Positions 1 through 11,090 of a stretch of 35,595 bases of DNA are shown here, in pieces (within the stretch, counting starts at the first letter, position 1; each line of letters starts with the position of its first letter). The stretch is from Candidatus Aminicenantota bacterium. GTDB taxonomy: Bacteria; Acidobacteriota; Aminicenantia; Aminicenantales; Aminicenantaceae. Made by a program: the position numbers and the translations under genes. The notes beneath the pieces were generated by a model that did no database searches, was not told the DNA's origin, and saw nothing but the letters and a program-made list of their open reading frames with translations. Location: contig JAUWNW010000015.1 of NCBI GenBank assembly GCA_030612445.1, forward strand, positions 1-35,595. The letters run 5' to 3'.

Positions 1-1033
1 GGGAGATGTTTTATACGGGCTAAATTTTTGCAAACAGGATATTCGGGAGAAAAAGGAAATGATCCTGGTTGAAGGGTATACTGACTTTCTTTCCTTATTC
101 CAATCCGGGGTCACAAATACAACAGCTTCCTTAGGGACCAGCCTGACCGCTAACCAGACAGCGCTTGCTTTACGTTTTGCTCCCAGATTGATCATTTGTT
201 ATGACGGTGATATTGCCGGGGAAAAGGCAACAAGGCGAGCTATTTCATTAGGACTCAAAAAAGGCCTTCAAATTAAAATCATGCTTCTTCCCAAAGGCCA
301 TGACCCTGACAGTTTTATAACAGAAAATGGAGTAGAAAAATTCCTTTCTCTGGCAAAAAACAGCATAACGGGCTTAAAATTTCTTATAGATATGCAGCTT
401 AAAGAAAATAAAAAAAATATCCCGGAAGAAAAAGCAAGAATTGCCCGGGAAATAATCAAGGAGATAGATAATATTCCGGATGCGATCATACGCAGTGAAT
501 ATATCAAACAGACAGGGGAATACCTTGGTATTGACGAAAATCTATTGCGGGTAACAGCCAAATATAAACCTTCAGAGAGAAAACAGGCGGCCCAAAACTC
601 ATTTCTAACAGCAGAAAAAAGGCTTTTGCAAATTATTTTCACAGACAGCCAGATTGCATCTTCTCTATTTAAAGAAATAAGCCCTACTGACATACAAGGG
701 ATAAAAAGCGAATCGATCTTCACTACCTTCCAAGATTATTTTCAAAACGGCAAAGCTCCGGATTTTTTTAAATTTAAAGAAAAAATCGACCCTGCTCTTT
801 TCAGTTTCCTTTCAGAAATTTTACTCGAAGAAAGCCTTACTCCTACAATTGAAGAAGCACGCGACTGCCTAAGTTCTCTCAGACAAATTTCCTTGACAAA
901 TGAATTAACAAGGTTAAAATCTCAGATTCCAAGTCTTATAAAAAGGAAAGAGCTTGATAAAATCCCTTCTATCCAAAAAAAGATAATGGATATTAATAGA
1001 CATTTATATAAATTATCCCAGAGAGAATATTGA
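1..1033 (+). CDS. dnaG: DNA primase DnaG, 3' part (5' end outside window)
   Basis: DnaG makes the RNA primers for DNA replication and works with the replicative helicase. The reading frame is open from base 2, so the gene enters from the left edge; an internal ATG at 59 is not the real start. What remains begins inside the TOPRIM catalytic fold: EGYTD (the metal-binding Glu), then CYDGDIAGEKATRRA (the DxD-type acidic motif) and DPDSFI. The last 150 or so residues are a helical region that fits the helicase-binding domain. The N-terminal zinc-binding domain and the start of the polymerase core are missing only because of the window edge. The stop is 38 bases before rpoD on the same strand, the usual dnaG-rpoD arrangement of the macromolecular synthesis operon, so co-transcription is likely. 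The assignment is secure. Confidence 0.95.
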   Translation, partial: GDVLYGLNFCKQDIREKKEMILVEGYTDFLSLFQSGVTNTTASLGTSLTANQTALALRFAPRLIICYDGDIAGEKATRRAISLGLKKGLQIKIMLLPKGHDPDSFITENGVEKFLSLAKNSITGLKFLIDMQLKENKKNIPEEKARIAREIIKEIDNIPDAIIRSEYIKQTGEYLGIDENLLRVTAKYKPSERKQAAQNSFLTAEKRLLQIIFTDSQIASSLFKEISPTDIQGIKSESIFTTFQDYFQNGKAPDFFKFKEKIDPALFSFLSEILLEESLTPTIEEARDCLSSLRQISLTNELTRLKSQIPSLIKRKELDKIPSIQKKIMDINRHLYKLSQREY

Positions 1034-1043
1034 TATCTATTAT

Positions 1044-1058
1044 CCTGGATTATTCACG
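1044..1058 (+). repeat. Solo end of the TTAA-type mobile repeat
   Basis: CCTGGATTATTCACG matches the left terminus of the repeats at 23483 and (reverse complement) 27435. No partner end is visible nearby, so this is a remnant or a chance match. It lies in the dnaG-rpoD spacer and ends three bases before the AGGAG ribosome site of rpoD. Confidence 0.55.
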
Positions 1059-1071
1059 ACAGGAGTAAATA

Positions 1072-2706
1072 TTGACAGTAGGAAATTTAATTCAAAAATC
1101 CAAAATCACTGATCTTTTATCCAAAGGACAAAAGCAGGGATATCTTCTCTTAAAAGAAATCGAAAAAGTTTTTCAAGGTAAAAAGGTTAGAAGCAAAGAT
1201 TTTGATAAATTTCTCACCTCCATGGATGATTTCGGAATAAAAATTGTGGATAAGAATAAAAAAGTTACTCCTAAAAGAAGAAAAGGTAAACTTCCATCTC
1301 TGGATGGGATTGGACTAACTACAGATCCGGTTAAACTCTATCTGCGTGAAATGGGCAACATCTCTCTCTTAACCAAGGAAGGAGAAGTAACTTTAGCTCA
1401 AGAGATCGAAAGAGGCAAAAAAATTGTAATAAAAGCCCTTTCAAAAACAAAATTTATCCTGAATGAGATCCTCTCGTTAGAAAAAAAAATACAGGAAGAA
1501 CCAGAGATCCTGCTCGTAGTATTTGAATTAACTGATTTGGCCTTTACTGAGCAAAAAATTGAAGATAAAAAAAATGCAATCTTGTCTATGATCAGAAAAA
1601 CCAAAACAATAAGCATTCAATTAGACAATATCCCCAGAGGAAAAAAGAATATACTAGAACGAGGACGCCTGATCATTGAAATCAGCCGCCTTATCCAAGA
1701 TTCAAATATCCGCCCTTCACATCAGGAAGAAATAATCAATACTCTGAGGGAAAAGTTAAAGATCATCAATGATCTAGAAGCCATGCAGGAAGACTTAGTC
1801 CTTTCATTGAAAAGGACCCGGAGCGAAGAGAAGACCCGGGAGCTTGAGCAAAAAATTAAGAGAATTACCACTCAATTAAAAAATTTTGAAAAAGAAACAG
1901 GCCTTAACTCAGATGAATTAAGAAAAACCCTCCGGACTATCACAACCGGCAAGAAAATAAGCAGTCAGGCAAAACAAGAGTTAGTTTCTGCTAATCTGCG
2001 TTTAGTTGTTTCCATCGCCAAAAAATACAGCAATCGAGGACTTCATTTTCTTGACCTTATTCAAGAGGGAAATTTAGGGCTGATGAAGGCAGTAGATAAA
2101 TTCGAATACCGAAGAGGCTATAAATTCTCAACATATGCCACATGGTGGATAAGGCAAGCAATTACCAGGGCGATTGCAGACCAAGCCCGGACTATAAGAA
2201 TTCCAGTTCATATGATAGAAACAATAAACAAATTTATTAGGATTTCCCGCGAACTAGTTCAAGAAACCGGAAGAGACCCGACAAACCAGGAAATTGCTCA
2301 AAAAATCGGACTACCTATTAGTAAAGTCAGAAAAATTATTAAAATCGCCCAAGAACCTATTTCTCTTGAAACACCTATTGGGGAAGAAGAAGACAGCCAC
2401 CTTGGAGATTTTATTGAAGATAAATTAATACTTTCCGCCCCAGATGCAGTTAATCATCTAAATCTAAAGGGACAAATAAATGACGCCTTAAAATCACTTA
2501 CAGAAAGAGAGGCAAAAGTACTAAAAATGAGATTTGGTTTAGGAGACGGAAACGAACACACTCTGGAAGAAGTAGGGTATCAGTTTAAAGTCACTCGTGA
2601 ACGGATCAGACAAATCGAATCTAAAGCGTTACAAAAATTAAGACACCCAAGTCGCAGCCGAAAGTTGAGATCCTTTTCCCATATTGAAAATTCATATAAC
2701 CCTTAA
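1072..2706 (+). CDS. rpoD: Primary RNA polymerase sigma factor (sigma-70, RpoD)
   Basis: This is the housekeeping sigma factor that directs core RNA polymerase to -10/-35 promoters. The protein is 544 residues. A short N-terminal region is followed by region 1.2 ([16 protein letters not shown], about residue 85). Next comes a charged non-conserved spacer of about 180 residues. Region 2 (about 303-385) holds [29 protein letters not shown] and the -10-recognition stretch [17 protein letters not shown]. Region 3 follows, then region 4 with the -35 helix-turn-helix ([18 protein letters not shown], about 475-535). The start is TTG at 1072, placed six bases after AGGAG; the next in-frame ATG is about 50 codons downstream, so TTG is preferred. 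The stop codon TAA (2704-2706) is part of a TTAA sequence that borders a mobile repeat. It sits directly after dnaG and is probably co-transcribed with it. Confidence 0.97.
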   Translation: MTVGNLIQKSKITDLLSKGQKQGYLLLKEIEKVFQGKKVRSKDFDKFLTSMDDFGIKIVDKNKKVTPKRRKGKLPSLDGIGLTTDPVKLYLREMGNISLLTKEGEVTLAQEIERGKKIVIKALSKTKFILNEILSLEKKIQEEPEILLVVFELTDLAFTEQKIEDKKNAILSMIRKTKTISIQLDNIPRGKKNILERGRLIIEISRLIQDSNIRPSHQEEIINTLREKLKIINDLEAMQEDLVLSLKRTRSEEKTRELEQKIKRITTQLKNFEKETGLNSDELRKTLRTITTGKKISSQAKQELVSANLRLVVSIAKKYSNRGLHFLDLIQEGNLGLMKAVDKFEYRRGYKFSTYATWWIRQAITRAIADQARTIRIPVHMIETINKFIRISRELVQETGRDPTNQEIAQKIGLPISKVRKIIKIAQEPISLETPIGEEEDSHLGDFIEDKLILSAPDAVNHLNLKGQINDALKSLTEREAKVLKMRFGLGDGNEHTLEEVGYQFKVTRERIRQIESKALQKLRHPSRSRKLRSFSHIENSYNP

Positions 2707-2852
2707 CCTGATCTATTCATAAAAAAATGGCGATGTCTTTATTATTATTTTCTTTTCAATGATATACAAGATTTTTTCAAGAATGATTATTAAAACTTTT
2801 TTCTTGTTTTTATTTTTAATATTAATCACCATTTTTTTATGAATAGGCCAGG
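2707..2852. mobile_element. TTAA-flanked MITE-like element, two right-type ends
   Basis: A 146-bp A+T-rich stretch lies between TTAA (2703-2706) and TTAA (2853-2856). Its ends are imperfect inverted repeats: CCTGATCTATTCATAAAA on the left and the complement of CCTGGCCTATTCATAAAA on the right, each followed by seven or so A and then ATGGYGAT. Both ends are of the type found at the right side of the longer copies. It carries no credible gene. TTAA on both sides is what a target-site duplication would leave. The arms could form a long hairpin between rpoD and the tRNA gene and could act as a terminator, but there is no classical GC stem with a T tract. Confidence 0.75.
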
Positions 2853-2860
2853 TTAATTGA

Positions 2861-2889
2861 TTGACTTGATATTTAAGATTTGTTATAAA
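2861..2889 (+). promoter_or_regulatory. Promoter of tRNA(CAT)
   Basis: TTGACT (2861-2866) and TATAAA (2884-2889) are separated by 17 bases. The -10 ends eight bases before the first tRNA base, so transcription would start at or just before the tRNA. It lies just outside the mobile repeat. Confidence 0.75.
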
Positions 2890-2897
2890 ATGCACCG

Positions 2898-2969
2898 GGG
2901 CCTATAGCTCAGCGGAAGAGCCCCCGGCTCATAACCGGTCGGTCCCAGGTTCGAATCCTGGTAGGCCCA
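2898..2969 (+). tRNA. tRNA with CAT anticodon (elongator Met or Ile2)
   Basis: A full cloverleaf of 72 bases can be folded: acceptor GGGCCTA/TAGGCCC with discriminator A, D stem GCTC/GAGC with a 7-base loop, anticodon loop CTCATAA, and T arm CCAGG-TTCGAAT-CCTGG. The first acceptor pair is G-C, so it is not an initiator tRNA. CAT could be read as methionine, or as isoleucine ATA if the C is modified by TilS; the sequence alone does not decide this. The top pair of the anticodon stem is a C-T mismatch. CCA is not encoded. Confidence 0.93.
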
Positions 2970-2989
2970 CTTTTTTTATAGGAAAAAAT

Positions 2990-3700
2990 GTGTCCATTGA
3001 CTTTAAAAGCCTAATAAAGCTTCAAAATACAGATGAATTGATAATAGAAATCTCTGAAATCATCGAAAAAACCCCCTCCAAGATCAATACAATCAATAGC
3101 GAAATCGAAGCAAGTATTGAAACCGCCGCAGCAGCCAAACAAGACCTAACTGACAATCAGAAAAAAAGACGCGACTTAGAGGCAAATTTACAGGATATGA
3201 ATCTTCAGATAGAAAAATATAAACGTCAGCTTAACAATGTAAATACCAATATAGAATATAGGTCACTCCTAAAAGAAATTGATAATGCCGAAAATAAGAT
3301 CAAAGAAATAGAGGAGCAGATACTTGAAGAGATGCTTATTGCCGATGAGATCGGATCTAAAATAAAAGAAGCTGAAAAAATCGCAGAGGAGACAAAAAGA
3401 AAGCTAACTATAGAAAAAGACTCCCTAATTCAGGAAGACAAAAAAAGGGAAGAAAAAAGGCAGCATCTTTACAAAGAAAAGGAAACCATCTCGCCTTTGA
3501 TCCCCGCTAATCTAATGAATCTATACAATGACCTATCTGAAAAAAATGGCGGTATTGCTCTTTCCCCTGTAACAGACGATTTCTGTTCAATATGCCAAAT
3601 CCGCATAAGACCTCAGGTTTTAAACGAATTAATAACACAGAAAAAAATCATTCTATGTGAAAATTGCGGCAGAATTCTCTACTGGAAAAATAATTCTTAA
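2990..3700 (+). CDS. Coiled-coil zinc-ribbon protein (CT398/DUF164-like)
   Basis: The product has 236 residues. Residues about 15-160 are strongly charged and form a long helical, coiled-coil hairpin rich in Glu and Lys. The C-terminus is a four-cysteine zinc ribbon: CSICQIRIRP then ILCENCGRILYW. This layout is that of the C4-type zinc-ribbon family that includes chlamydial CT398, whose members bind nucleic acid or regulatory partners; the exact role is not established. The start is taken as GTG at 2990; an ATG two bases upstream is in a different frame. The gene begins 20 bases after the tRNA and no separate promoter is visible, so it may be transcribed through the tRNA. It ends four bases from the stop of the convergent acyl-CoA synthetase. 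Confidence 0.8.
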   Translation: MSIDFKSLIKLQNTDELIIEISEIIEKTPSKINTINSEIEASIETAAAAKQDLTDNQKKRRDLEANLQDMNLQIEKYKRQLNNVNTNIEYRSLLKEIDNAENKIKEIEEQILEEMLIADEIGSKIKEAEKIAEETKRKLTIEKDSLIQEDKKREEKRQHLYKEKETISPLIPANLMNLYNDLSEKNGGIALSPVTDDFCSICQIRIRPQVLNELITQKKIILCENCGRILYWKNNS

Positions 3701-3704
3701 CCTA

Positions 3705-5480
3705 CTATTCATAGAGAGTGTCTATCTGGTTTTTATATTTATTCTCAACATAATTTCTTTTGACTTTCAAGGTAGGAGTGACCTCTCCTTTTTCAATTTC
3801 AAAATCCTTTTCAAGAAGAAGCACTTTTTTAACTTTTTCATAAGATGACAGATTGGCTAAGCGTTTATCTATCTCTTCCTCAAAAAAGTTTATAATTTTA
3901 TCGTTCTTTACCAGGTCTGCATGGCTACCGTATGAAATATTCTGTTCCTTTGCATATTTTTCCAGTTTTTCAAAATCAGGAACAACAAGCGCTGATACGA
4001 ATTTCCTACTATTACCTACAACTACAGCACTTGTTATATAAGGATCCATCTTCAGTATACTTTCAATCATTTGAGGAGCCACATTCTTTCCGCCAGTAGT
4101 AACAATAATATCTTTTTTTCTGTCTGTTATGACAAGAAATCCTTCTTCATCCAGATACCCAATATCCCCAGTATAGAACCAACCATCCTTAATAGCTTCT
4201 TTTGTTTCAGCTTCCATTTTGTAATAACCCTTCATAATATGGGGCCCTTTGCTTAATATCTCGCCATCATCGGCAATCTTTACTTCTACTCCGGGAATTG
4301 GGACTCCTACCGAACCGAATTTAAGATTCTCAAAAGTATTGACTGCAATGACTGGAGATGTTTCTGTCAGCCCATACCCTTCCAGGACAACCAATCCCAT
4401 AGCATAGAAAAATTCTGCGATATCCTTAGAGAGAGCTGCTCCGCCTGATACAAAAAATCTTACCCTGCCTCCTGTTTTTTCAATTATCTTTGAAAAAACC
4501 AGCTTATGCGCAATATTATTTTTAAATTTCAACCAACCGGAGATACTCTGTTTGAGTAGTTTTTTCCGGCCGTATTCTTTCCCCACCCCGGCTGCCCAGA
4601 AAAATATTTTTCTTTTAACAGCAGAGCTTGCCAAGACATTATCGATTACTTTTGCATAGATCTTTTCAAATACTCGCGGGACACTTACCATAATATAAGG
4701 TCTTATTTCGACCAGGTTTTCACCTACGGTTTCCACACTTTCCGCATAGGCAATAGAGCAGCCTTTATAGATATAAGCAAATGTCACCATTCTTTCCAAA
4801 ACATGTGATAAAGGCAAAAAAGATAGCACCGTATCTTTAGGAGAAAATTCAATTATATCACTTACAGTCTTTGCATTACTGACAAAATTACTGTGAAAAA
4901 GCAGAACTCCTTTTGGTATTCCAGTTGTGCCGGAAGTATAAATAATTGAGGCAATATCATCAGGTTTAACGGACATTGCCAGTTTTTCAAACAGCTTCGG
5001 ATCTTCATTGTCCAGGCGCTTTCCTTTATCCTGGACTTCAGAAAGGGACAATACTCCCTCAGGGGCTTCAGGTTGCAAGAGAATAAAATGTTTTACTTTT
5101 ATAAGCTCATTTTTTACAGCTTCAATTTTTTTCCATAGTTCAAGATCAGAGCAGACCACTACCCCAGCATCTGAATTATCTATAATATACTTGATCTGCT
5201 CTGGAACCAGAGATGTATAGATAGGAACTGTTATCCCCCCAATACACAAATTTGCCAAATCAGTAATAACCCAATTAGGGCAATTTTCAGAAAGGATGAT
5301 CAACTTATCACCCGGCTCAACACCTATATCTTTAAGCCCCAAAGCAAAATTCTTAACCCGGTTACCGAATTCCTGGGTAGAAATAGAAACATATTTCCCT
5401 GATTCTTTATACATCATGAAATCATCTTTCTGATATAGTTTTAAGGTATTAAGGAATATTTGACTTAAGGTCTCGGTCAT
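3705..5480 (-). CDS. Long-chain fatty acid-CoA ligase (AMP-forming)
   Basis: This enzyme activates fatty acids to acyl-CoA through an acyl-adenylate, at the cytoplasmic membrane. All the adenylate-forming motifs are present: the phosphate-binding loop SIIYTSGTTGIPKG, GYGLTETSPV, the ATP-ribose motif YTGDIGYLDEEGFL with ITDRKKDIIVTTGGKN, and a C-terminal lysine region (TPTLKVKRNYV). The length of about 591 residues matches bacterial FadD/FAA1-type ligases. Two starts are possible. The upstream ATG at 5492 lacks a ribosome site, whereas ATG at 5480 follows GGAGGGC by a good distance, so 5480 is chosen (MTETLSQ). It is monocistronic as far as can be seen. Together with the acyl-CoA dehydrogenase near 26000 it suggests fatty-acid or branched-acid breakdown. 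Substrate chain length is inferred from the family only. Confidence 0.92.
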   Translation of the reverse strand: MTETLSQIFLNTLKLYQKDDFMMYKESGKYVSISTQEFGNRVKNFALGLKDIGVEPGDKLIILSENCPNWVITDLANLCIGGITVPIYTSLVPEQIKYIIDNSDAGVVVCSDLELWKKIEAVKNELIKVKHFILLQPEAPEGVLSLSEVQDKGKRLDNEDPKLFEKLAMSVKPDDIASIIYTSGTTGIPKGVLLFHSNFVSNAKTVSDIIEFSPKDTVLSFLPLSHVLERMVTFAYIYKGCSIAYAESVETVGENLVEIRPYIMVSVPRVFEKIYAKVIDNVLASSAVKRKIFFWAAGVGKEYGRKKLLKQSISGWLKFKNNIAHKLVFSKIIEKTGGRVRFFVSGGAALSKDIAEFFYAMGLVVLEGYGLTETSPVIAVNTFENLKFGSVGVPIPGVEVKIADDGEILSKGPHIMKGYYKMEAETKEAIKDGWFYTGDIGYLDEEGFLVITDRKKDIIVTTGGKNVAPQMIESILKMDPYITSAVVVGNSRKFVSALVVPDFEKLEKYAKEQNISYGSHADLVKNDKIINFFEEEIDKRLANLSSYEKVKKVLLLEKDFEIEKGEVTPTLKVKRNYVENKYKNQIDTLYE

Positions 5481-5518
5481 TGCGCCCTCCATGTTTAAAG
5501 ATTCTCTAATTCTATTTA

Positions 5519-5620
5519 AGCCTTAAGCATAAAGTCAAGCATTTCTATTCCTTATTTTACGCTGAGGACGCTGGGGACACGGATAAGATTAAAATGTGAA
5601 GCGTAAAATTTTGCTTTTCT
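5519..5620. repeat. Fragment of the modular hairpin repeat
   Basis: The spacer between gyrA and the acyl-CoA ligase contains GCCTTAAGCA, ATTTTACGCTGAGGACGC, GACACGGATAAGATTAAAA and GCGTAAAATTTTGC. These are the edge modules of the repeats at 16208-16470 and 29462-29832, without the central hairpins. ATTTTACGC and GCGTAAAAT form a short inverted repeat around the fragment. Confidence 0.6.
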
Positions 5621-5634
5621 AAGGTGTTTATATA

Positions 5635-8052
5635 TCAGCTCTCGCGGACTTTTGCTATCGAGCAAACAGTGTCATCATCACCCAGGTTTATTATTTTTAC
5701 CCCCTGGGTGGCCCGGCCGATAGACCTTACTTTCTCGGTTTTGATGCGGATGATCTTCCCTTTTTCAGTAATAAGCAGCATCTCATGTTCATTTACCCCC
5801 ACTATACCGACTGCATTTCCGATCTTTGCATTTACTTTAAGGTTAATAACGCCCCGTCCGCCCCTGTGATGGCAAGGATAGCTGTCTACATCCGTCTTTT
5901 TCCCATACCCTTTCTGACTGGCAGTGAATATATACTTTTCATCTTCTCCAATAACTACCATCCCAATAATTTTATCCTTTGAACCCAGCTTAATGCCTTT
6001 AACTCCCGCAGCCTGACGCCCCATGGGCCGGATTTCTTCCTCATGAAACTTGACAGTTTTCCCCTGCAAGGTTCCGACCATGAGATCTTTATTCCCATCA
6101 GTTAATTTTGCCATGAACAGCTTAGTTTTTTTATGGAGAGATATGGCAATTATGCCTCCCTTCCGGATATGCCGGAACTCACTGAGGCGGGTCTTCTTGA
6201 TCCTGCCGTCAGAGCACAGCATCATAATATATTTATCTTCAGCAAAATCCCTGACAGCAACAACAGAGCTGACTTTTTCCCCTGGGGCAAAATTGATCAG
6301 GTTCATAATAGATTTTCCCCTATTGGCTACCCCAACATCCGGAATATACATAGCCTTCAACCAATACAGGCGTCCCTCGTCAGTAAATACCAGCAGATAA
6401 TTATGGGTAGAGCAGATAAAAAGCGCCTGCACAACATCCTCTGCTTTCATATTGATCCCTCTTCTTCCTTTTCCGCCCCGGATCTGGAACCTGTAACTGG
6501 TAAGAGAGGTTCTCTTAATATAACCGGAAGTTGTAAAAGTAATAGCAATGTCTTCTTCTTTAATCAGATCTTCTGGTTTAAGATCTGATATGTCTTCTTC
6601 CATGATCTCTGTTCTACGTTCATCAGAATAATCTGTTTTAACCTGTTTTAACTCATCAATAATAATGTTAAGGATAAGTTCTTCGCTGCTTAAAATATGT
6701 TTCAATTCTTTTATCAATTTAAGCAGGTCGATGTATTCTTTCTGGATCTTATCTCTTTCTAACTTGGTCAATTTTTGAAGCTGCATGTCCAATATTGCCT
6801 GAGCTTGGATCTTTGTCAGACGAAATTCTTTTATCAATCCCGTTCTCGCTTGTTCAACAGACCGGGAAGCGCGAATCAATTTTATGACAGCATCCAGATT
6901 ATCAAGAGCTATGGTCAAACCTTCCAACAAATGAGCCCGCTGTTCAGCCTTTTTTAGTTCATACCGGGTCCGCCGGCGGACTATATCCTGCCGGTGAGAT
7001 ATAAAATAGCGCATCACATCCAACAAACTGAGCAATTTAGGCTGTTTATCTACAATAGCCAGCATAATGATGCCAAAAGATGTCTGAAGCCGGGTGTGTT
7101 TATATAGGATATTTAAAACAACCTCAGGAAATTCTCCCCTTTTTAACTCAATAACCGCTCTCATCCCTTCGCGGTCGGACTCATCCCGGATATCAGCAAT
7201 CCCTTCGATTTTTTTATTATTAACAAGTTTAGCTATTTCCTCCAGGAGTCTTGCTTTATTGATTTGATAAGGAAGCTCATTAATAATGATCCTGTCCCTC
7301 TCGCCCTTTCCTCCCCTTTCAATAACCGCTTTGGCTCTTAGAGTAATAATTCCTTTCCCGGTTGTATAGGCGCTTCTGATTCCTGCGAGCCCATGAATAT
7401 AACCCCCAGTAGGAAAATCCGGTCCAGGGACTATTTCCATAATTTTCTCTAAGCCTGCTTTTGGATGCCGAATAAGATAAATAATCCCATCAACAACCTC
7501 ACCCATATTATGAGGGGGGATATTCGTTGCCATGCCTACAGCAATACCTGACCCACCATTGACCAGGAGATTGGGAATTTTTGCCGGCAATACCTCTGGC
7601 ATAGAAAGACTTTCATCATAATTAGGAACAAAATTTACAGTATCCTTATCCAGATCAGCCAGCAGTTCTTGAGCGACCTTCTGCATCCTGATCTCGGTAT
7701 ACCGCATAGCAGCAGCAGGATCCCCATCTACCGAACCAAAATTTCCTTGTCCGTCAATCAGAGGATAACGGAGGCTGAAAGTCTGAACCATTCGGACTAT
7801 GGTGTCATAAACCGCAGTATCTCCATGAGGATGATATTTTCCAATAACATCTCCCACAATACGTGCTGATTTTTTATAAGGTTTATTCCAGGTATTACTG
7901 GCACTATGCATGGCATAGAGCGTCCTGCGATGTACCGGTTTCAATCCATCTTTGATATCAGGAATAGCGCGGCCTATGATCACGCTCATAGCGTAATCAA
8001 GATAGGACTGCTTCATCTCGTCTTCAATACTGATCACTGACAGCTTACTCAT
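5635..8052 (-). CDS. gyrA: DNA gyrase subunit A
   Basis: GyrA is the DNA-cleaving and DNA-wrapping subunit of gyrase, which introduces negative supercoils. At 805 residues it has the usual length. The active-site tyrosine is Y118 in [11 protein letters not shown]. The quinolone-resistance-determining region reads [11 protein letters not shown], with Thr at the E. coli Ser83 position and the Asp87 equivalent retained. The C-terminal domain has beta-pinwheel repeats and a GyrA box (QIRGGKG), which argues for gyrase rather than topoisomerase IV ParC. The start ATG has GGAGA upstream and lies 14 bases after the gyrB stop, so the two are one operon. Thr at the Ser83 position is a natural variant in many bacteria and need not mean selection. 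Confidence 0.97.
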   Translation of the reverse strand: MSKLSVISIEDEMKQSYLDYAMSVIIGRAIPDIKDGLKPVHRRTLYAMHSASNTWNKPYKKSARIVGDVIGKYHPHGDTAVYDTIVRMVQTFSLRYPLIDGQGNFGSVDGDPAAAMRYTEIRMQKVAQELLADLDKDTVNFVPNYDESLSMPEVLPAKIPNLLVNGGSGIAVGMATNIPPHNMGEVVDGIIYLIRHPKAGLEKIMEIVPGPDFPTGGYIHGLAGIRSAYTTGKGIITLRAKAVIERGGKGERDRIIINELPYQINKARLLEEIAKLVNNKKIEGIADIRDESDREGMRAVIELKRGEFPEVVLNILYKHTRLQTSFGIIMLAIVDKQPKLLSLLDVMRYFISHRQDIVRRRTRYELKKAEQRAHLLEGLTIALDNLDAVIKLIRASRSVEQARTGLIKEFRLTKIQAQAILDMQLQKLTKLERDKIQKEYIDLLKLIKELKHILSSEELILNIIIDELKQVKTDYSDERRTEIMEEDISDLKPEDLIKEEDIAITFTTSGYIKRTSLTSYRFQIRGGKGRRGINMKAEDVVQALFICSTHNYLLVFTDEGRLYWLKAMYIPDVGVANRGKSIMNLINFAPGEKVSSVVAVRDFAEDKYIMMLCSDGRIKKTRLSEFRHIRKGGIIAISLHKKTKLFMAKLTDGNKDLMVGTLQGKTVKFHEEEIRPMGRQAAGVKGIKLGSKDKIIGMVVIGEDEKYIFTASQKGYGKKTDVDSYPCHHRGGRGVINLKVNAKIGNAVGIVGVNEHEMLLITEKGKIIRIKTEKVRSIGRATQGVKIINLGDDDTVCSIAKVRES

Positions 8053-8066
8053 GGATTCTCCTTAAA

Positions 8067-10496
<2,430 letters not shown>

Positions 10497-10529
10497 TCAC
10501 ATAACCCAATAGGCATTTTTTCCTCTCAA

Positions 10530-10559
10530 ATTATACCTTAAAATAGTTCTTTTTGTAAA
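10530..10559 (-). promoter_or_regulatory. gyrBA promoter
   Basis: On the minus strand TTTACA (10554-10559) and TATAAT (10530-10535) are 18 bases apart. This gives a leader of roughly 70 bases before the gyrB ATG. The leader contains a pyrimidine-rich run but no obvious terminator or riboswitch. Confidence 0.75.
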
Positions 10560-10649
10560 GAAATATCTCAGATAAAATATATTCAAATATACTACATATT
10601 GTATAGAAAAAAGATTAGCTATACGACATACACTATGCCGCATTATTCT

Positions 10650-11035
10650 TTGTTTTACACGGATTTTTACAGCGGAGTGCGGTGCTAAAAACTATAAAAA
10701 AGCTATATTTTTTACGCAGAGGACAAGGATTAAAACGATAAAGCAGTAGACGCGGATGGATACGGATAAAATTAAGAAGCTATTTCTTTTTTGGCTTGTA
10801 TCCAAAAAACAAAAAGCTCTTTTCATTTTTGGGCAAAGCCCAAAATGAAAACCTTTAGTTCAACTTACTTCGCGGAGCGAAGTGATGAAGGGTTGTTTTG
10901 TTTTGACGATTCATCGGCAAAAGAAAACAACATCTTGGTTTTATCCGCGCCCATCCGCGCAAATCTGTGTCAAATTCTTCTTTGCTCTTCGCTTTCCCCA
11001 TAATCCCTATCCCATAATCCCTAATCCCCGCCTTT
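10650..11035. repeat. Modular hairpin repeat, copy A, with heptamer-like tail
   Basis: This gene-free stretch is an ordered set of inverted repeats. They are TTTTTTGG/CCAAAAAA (10787-10794, 10802-10809), a TTTTGGGC/GCCCAAAA stem (10827-10834, 10838-10845), ACTTCGC/GCGAAGT (10867-10873, 10877-10883), and a long stem from GTTGTTTTGTTTTG (10892) to AAAACAAC (10931). Edges carry CGCGGATGGATACGGAT-like and ATCCGCGCCCATCCGCGC-like strings. It ends in TAATCCC-type short tandem units (about 11000-11030). The same module order recurs at 29462-29832. Short reading frames across it are not credible genes. Confidence 0.75.
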
Positions 11036-11041
11036 ATCACA

Positions 11042-11070
11042 TTTCACTACCCTTAATTTTTTGCTATAAT
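11042..11070 (+). promoter_or_regulatory. Candidate promoter of the TGS GTPase gene
   Basis: TATAAT (11065-11070) is a perfect -10. TTTCAC (11042-11047) is a weak -35 at 17 bases. The predicted leader is about 14 bases, and only a weak purine run precedes the ATG at 11091. Confidence 0.6.
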
Positions 11071-11090
11071 CATATAAAGAAAGAAAATAG

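Noticed and set aside
2713-2895. Minus-strand frame of 60 codons rich in Lys and Ile
   Set aside because: It is the A+T-rich inside of the mobile repeat plus the tRNA promoter.
3699-3716. TTAACCTACTATTCATA at the end of the acyl-CoA synthetase as another mobile-repeat end
   Set aside because: It lies in the coding 3' end and matches only part of the terminus without the following A run; chance cannot be excluded.
6133-6588. Plus-strand frame of 151 codons within gyrA
   Set aside because: It is antisense to a clearly conserved gyrA; no ribosome site or family motif.
7800-7820. Quinolone-resistance mutation in GyrA (Thr at the Ser83 position)
   Set aside because: Thr is a normal residue at this position in many bacteria, so resistance cannot be inferred.
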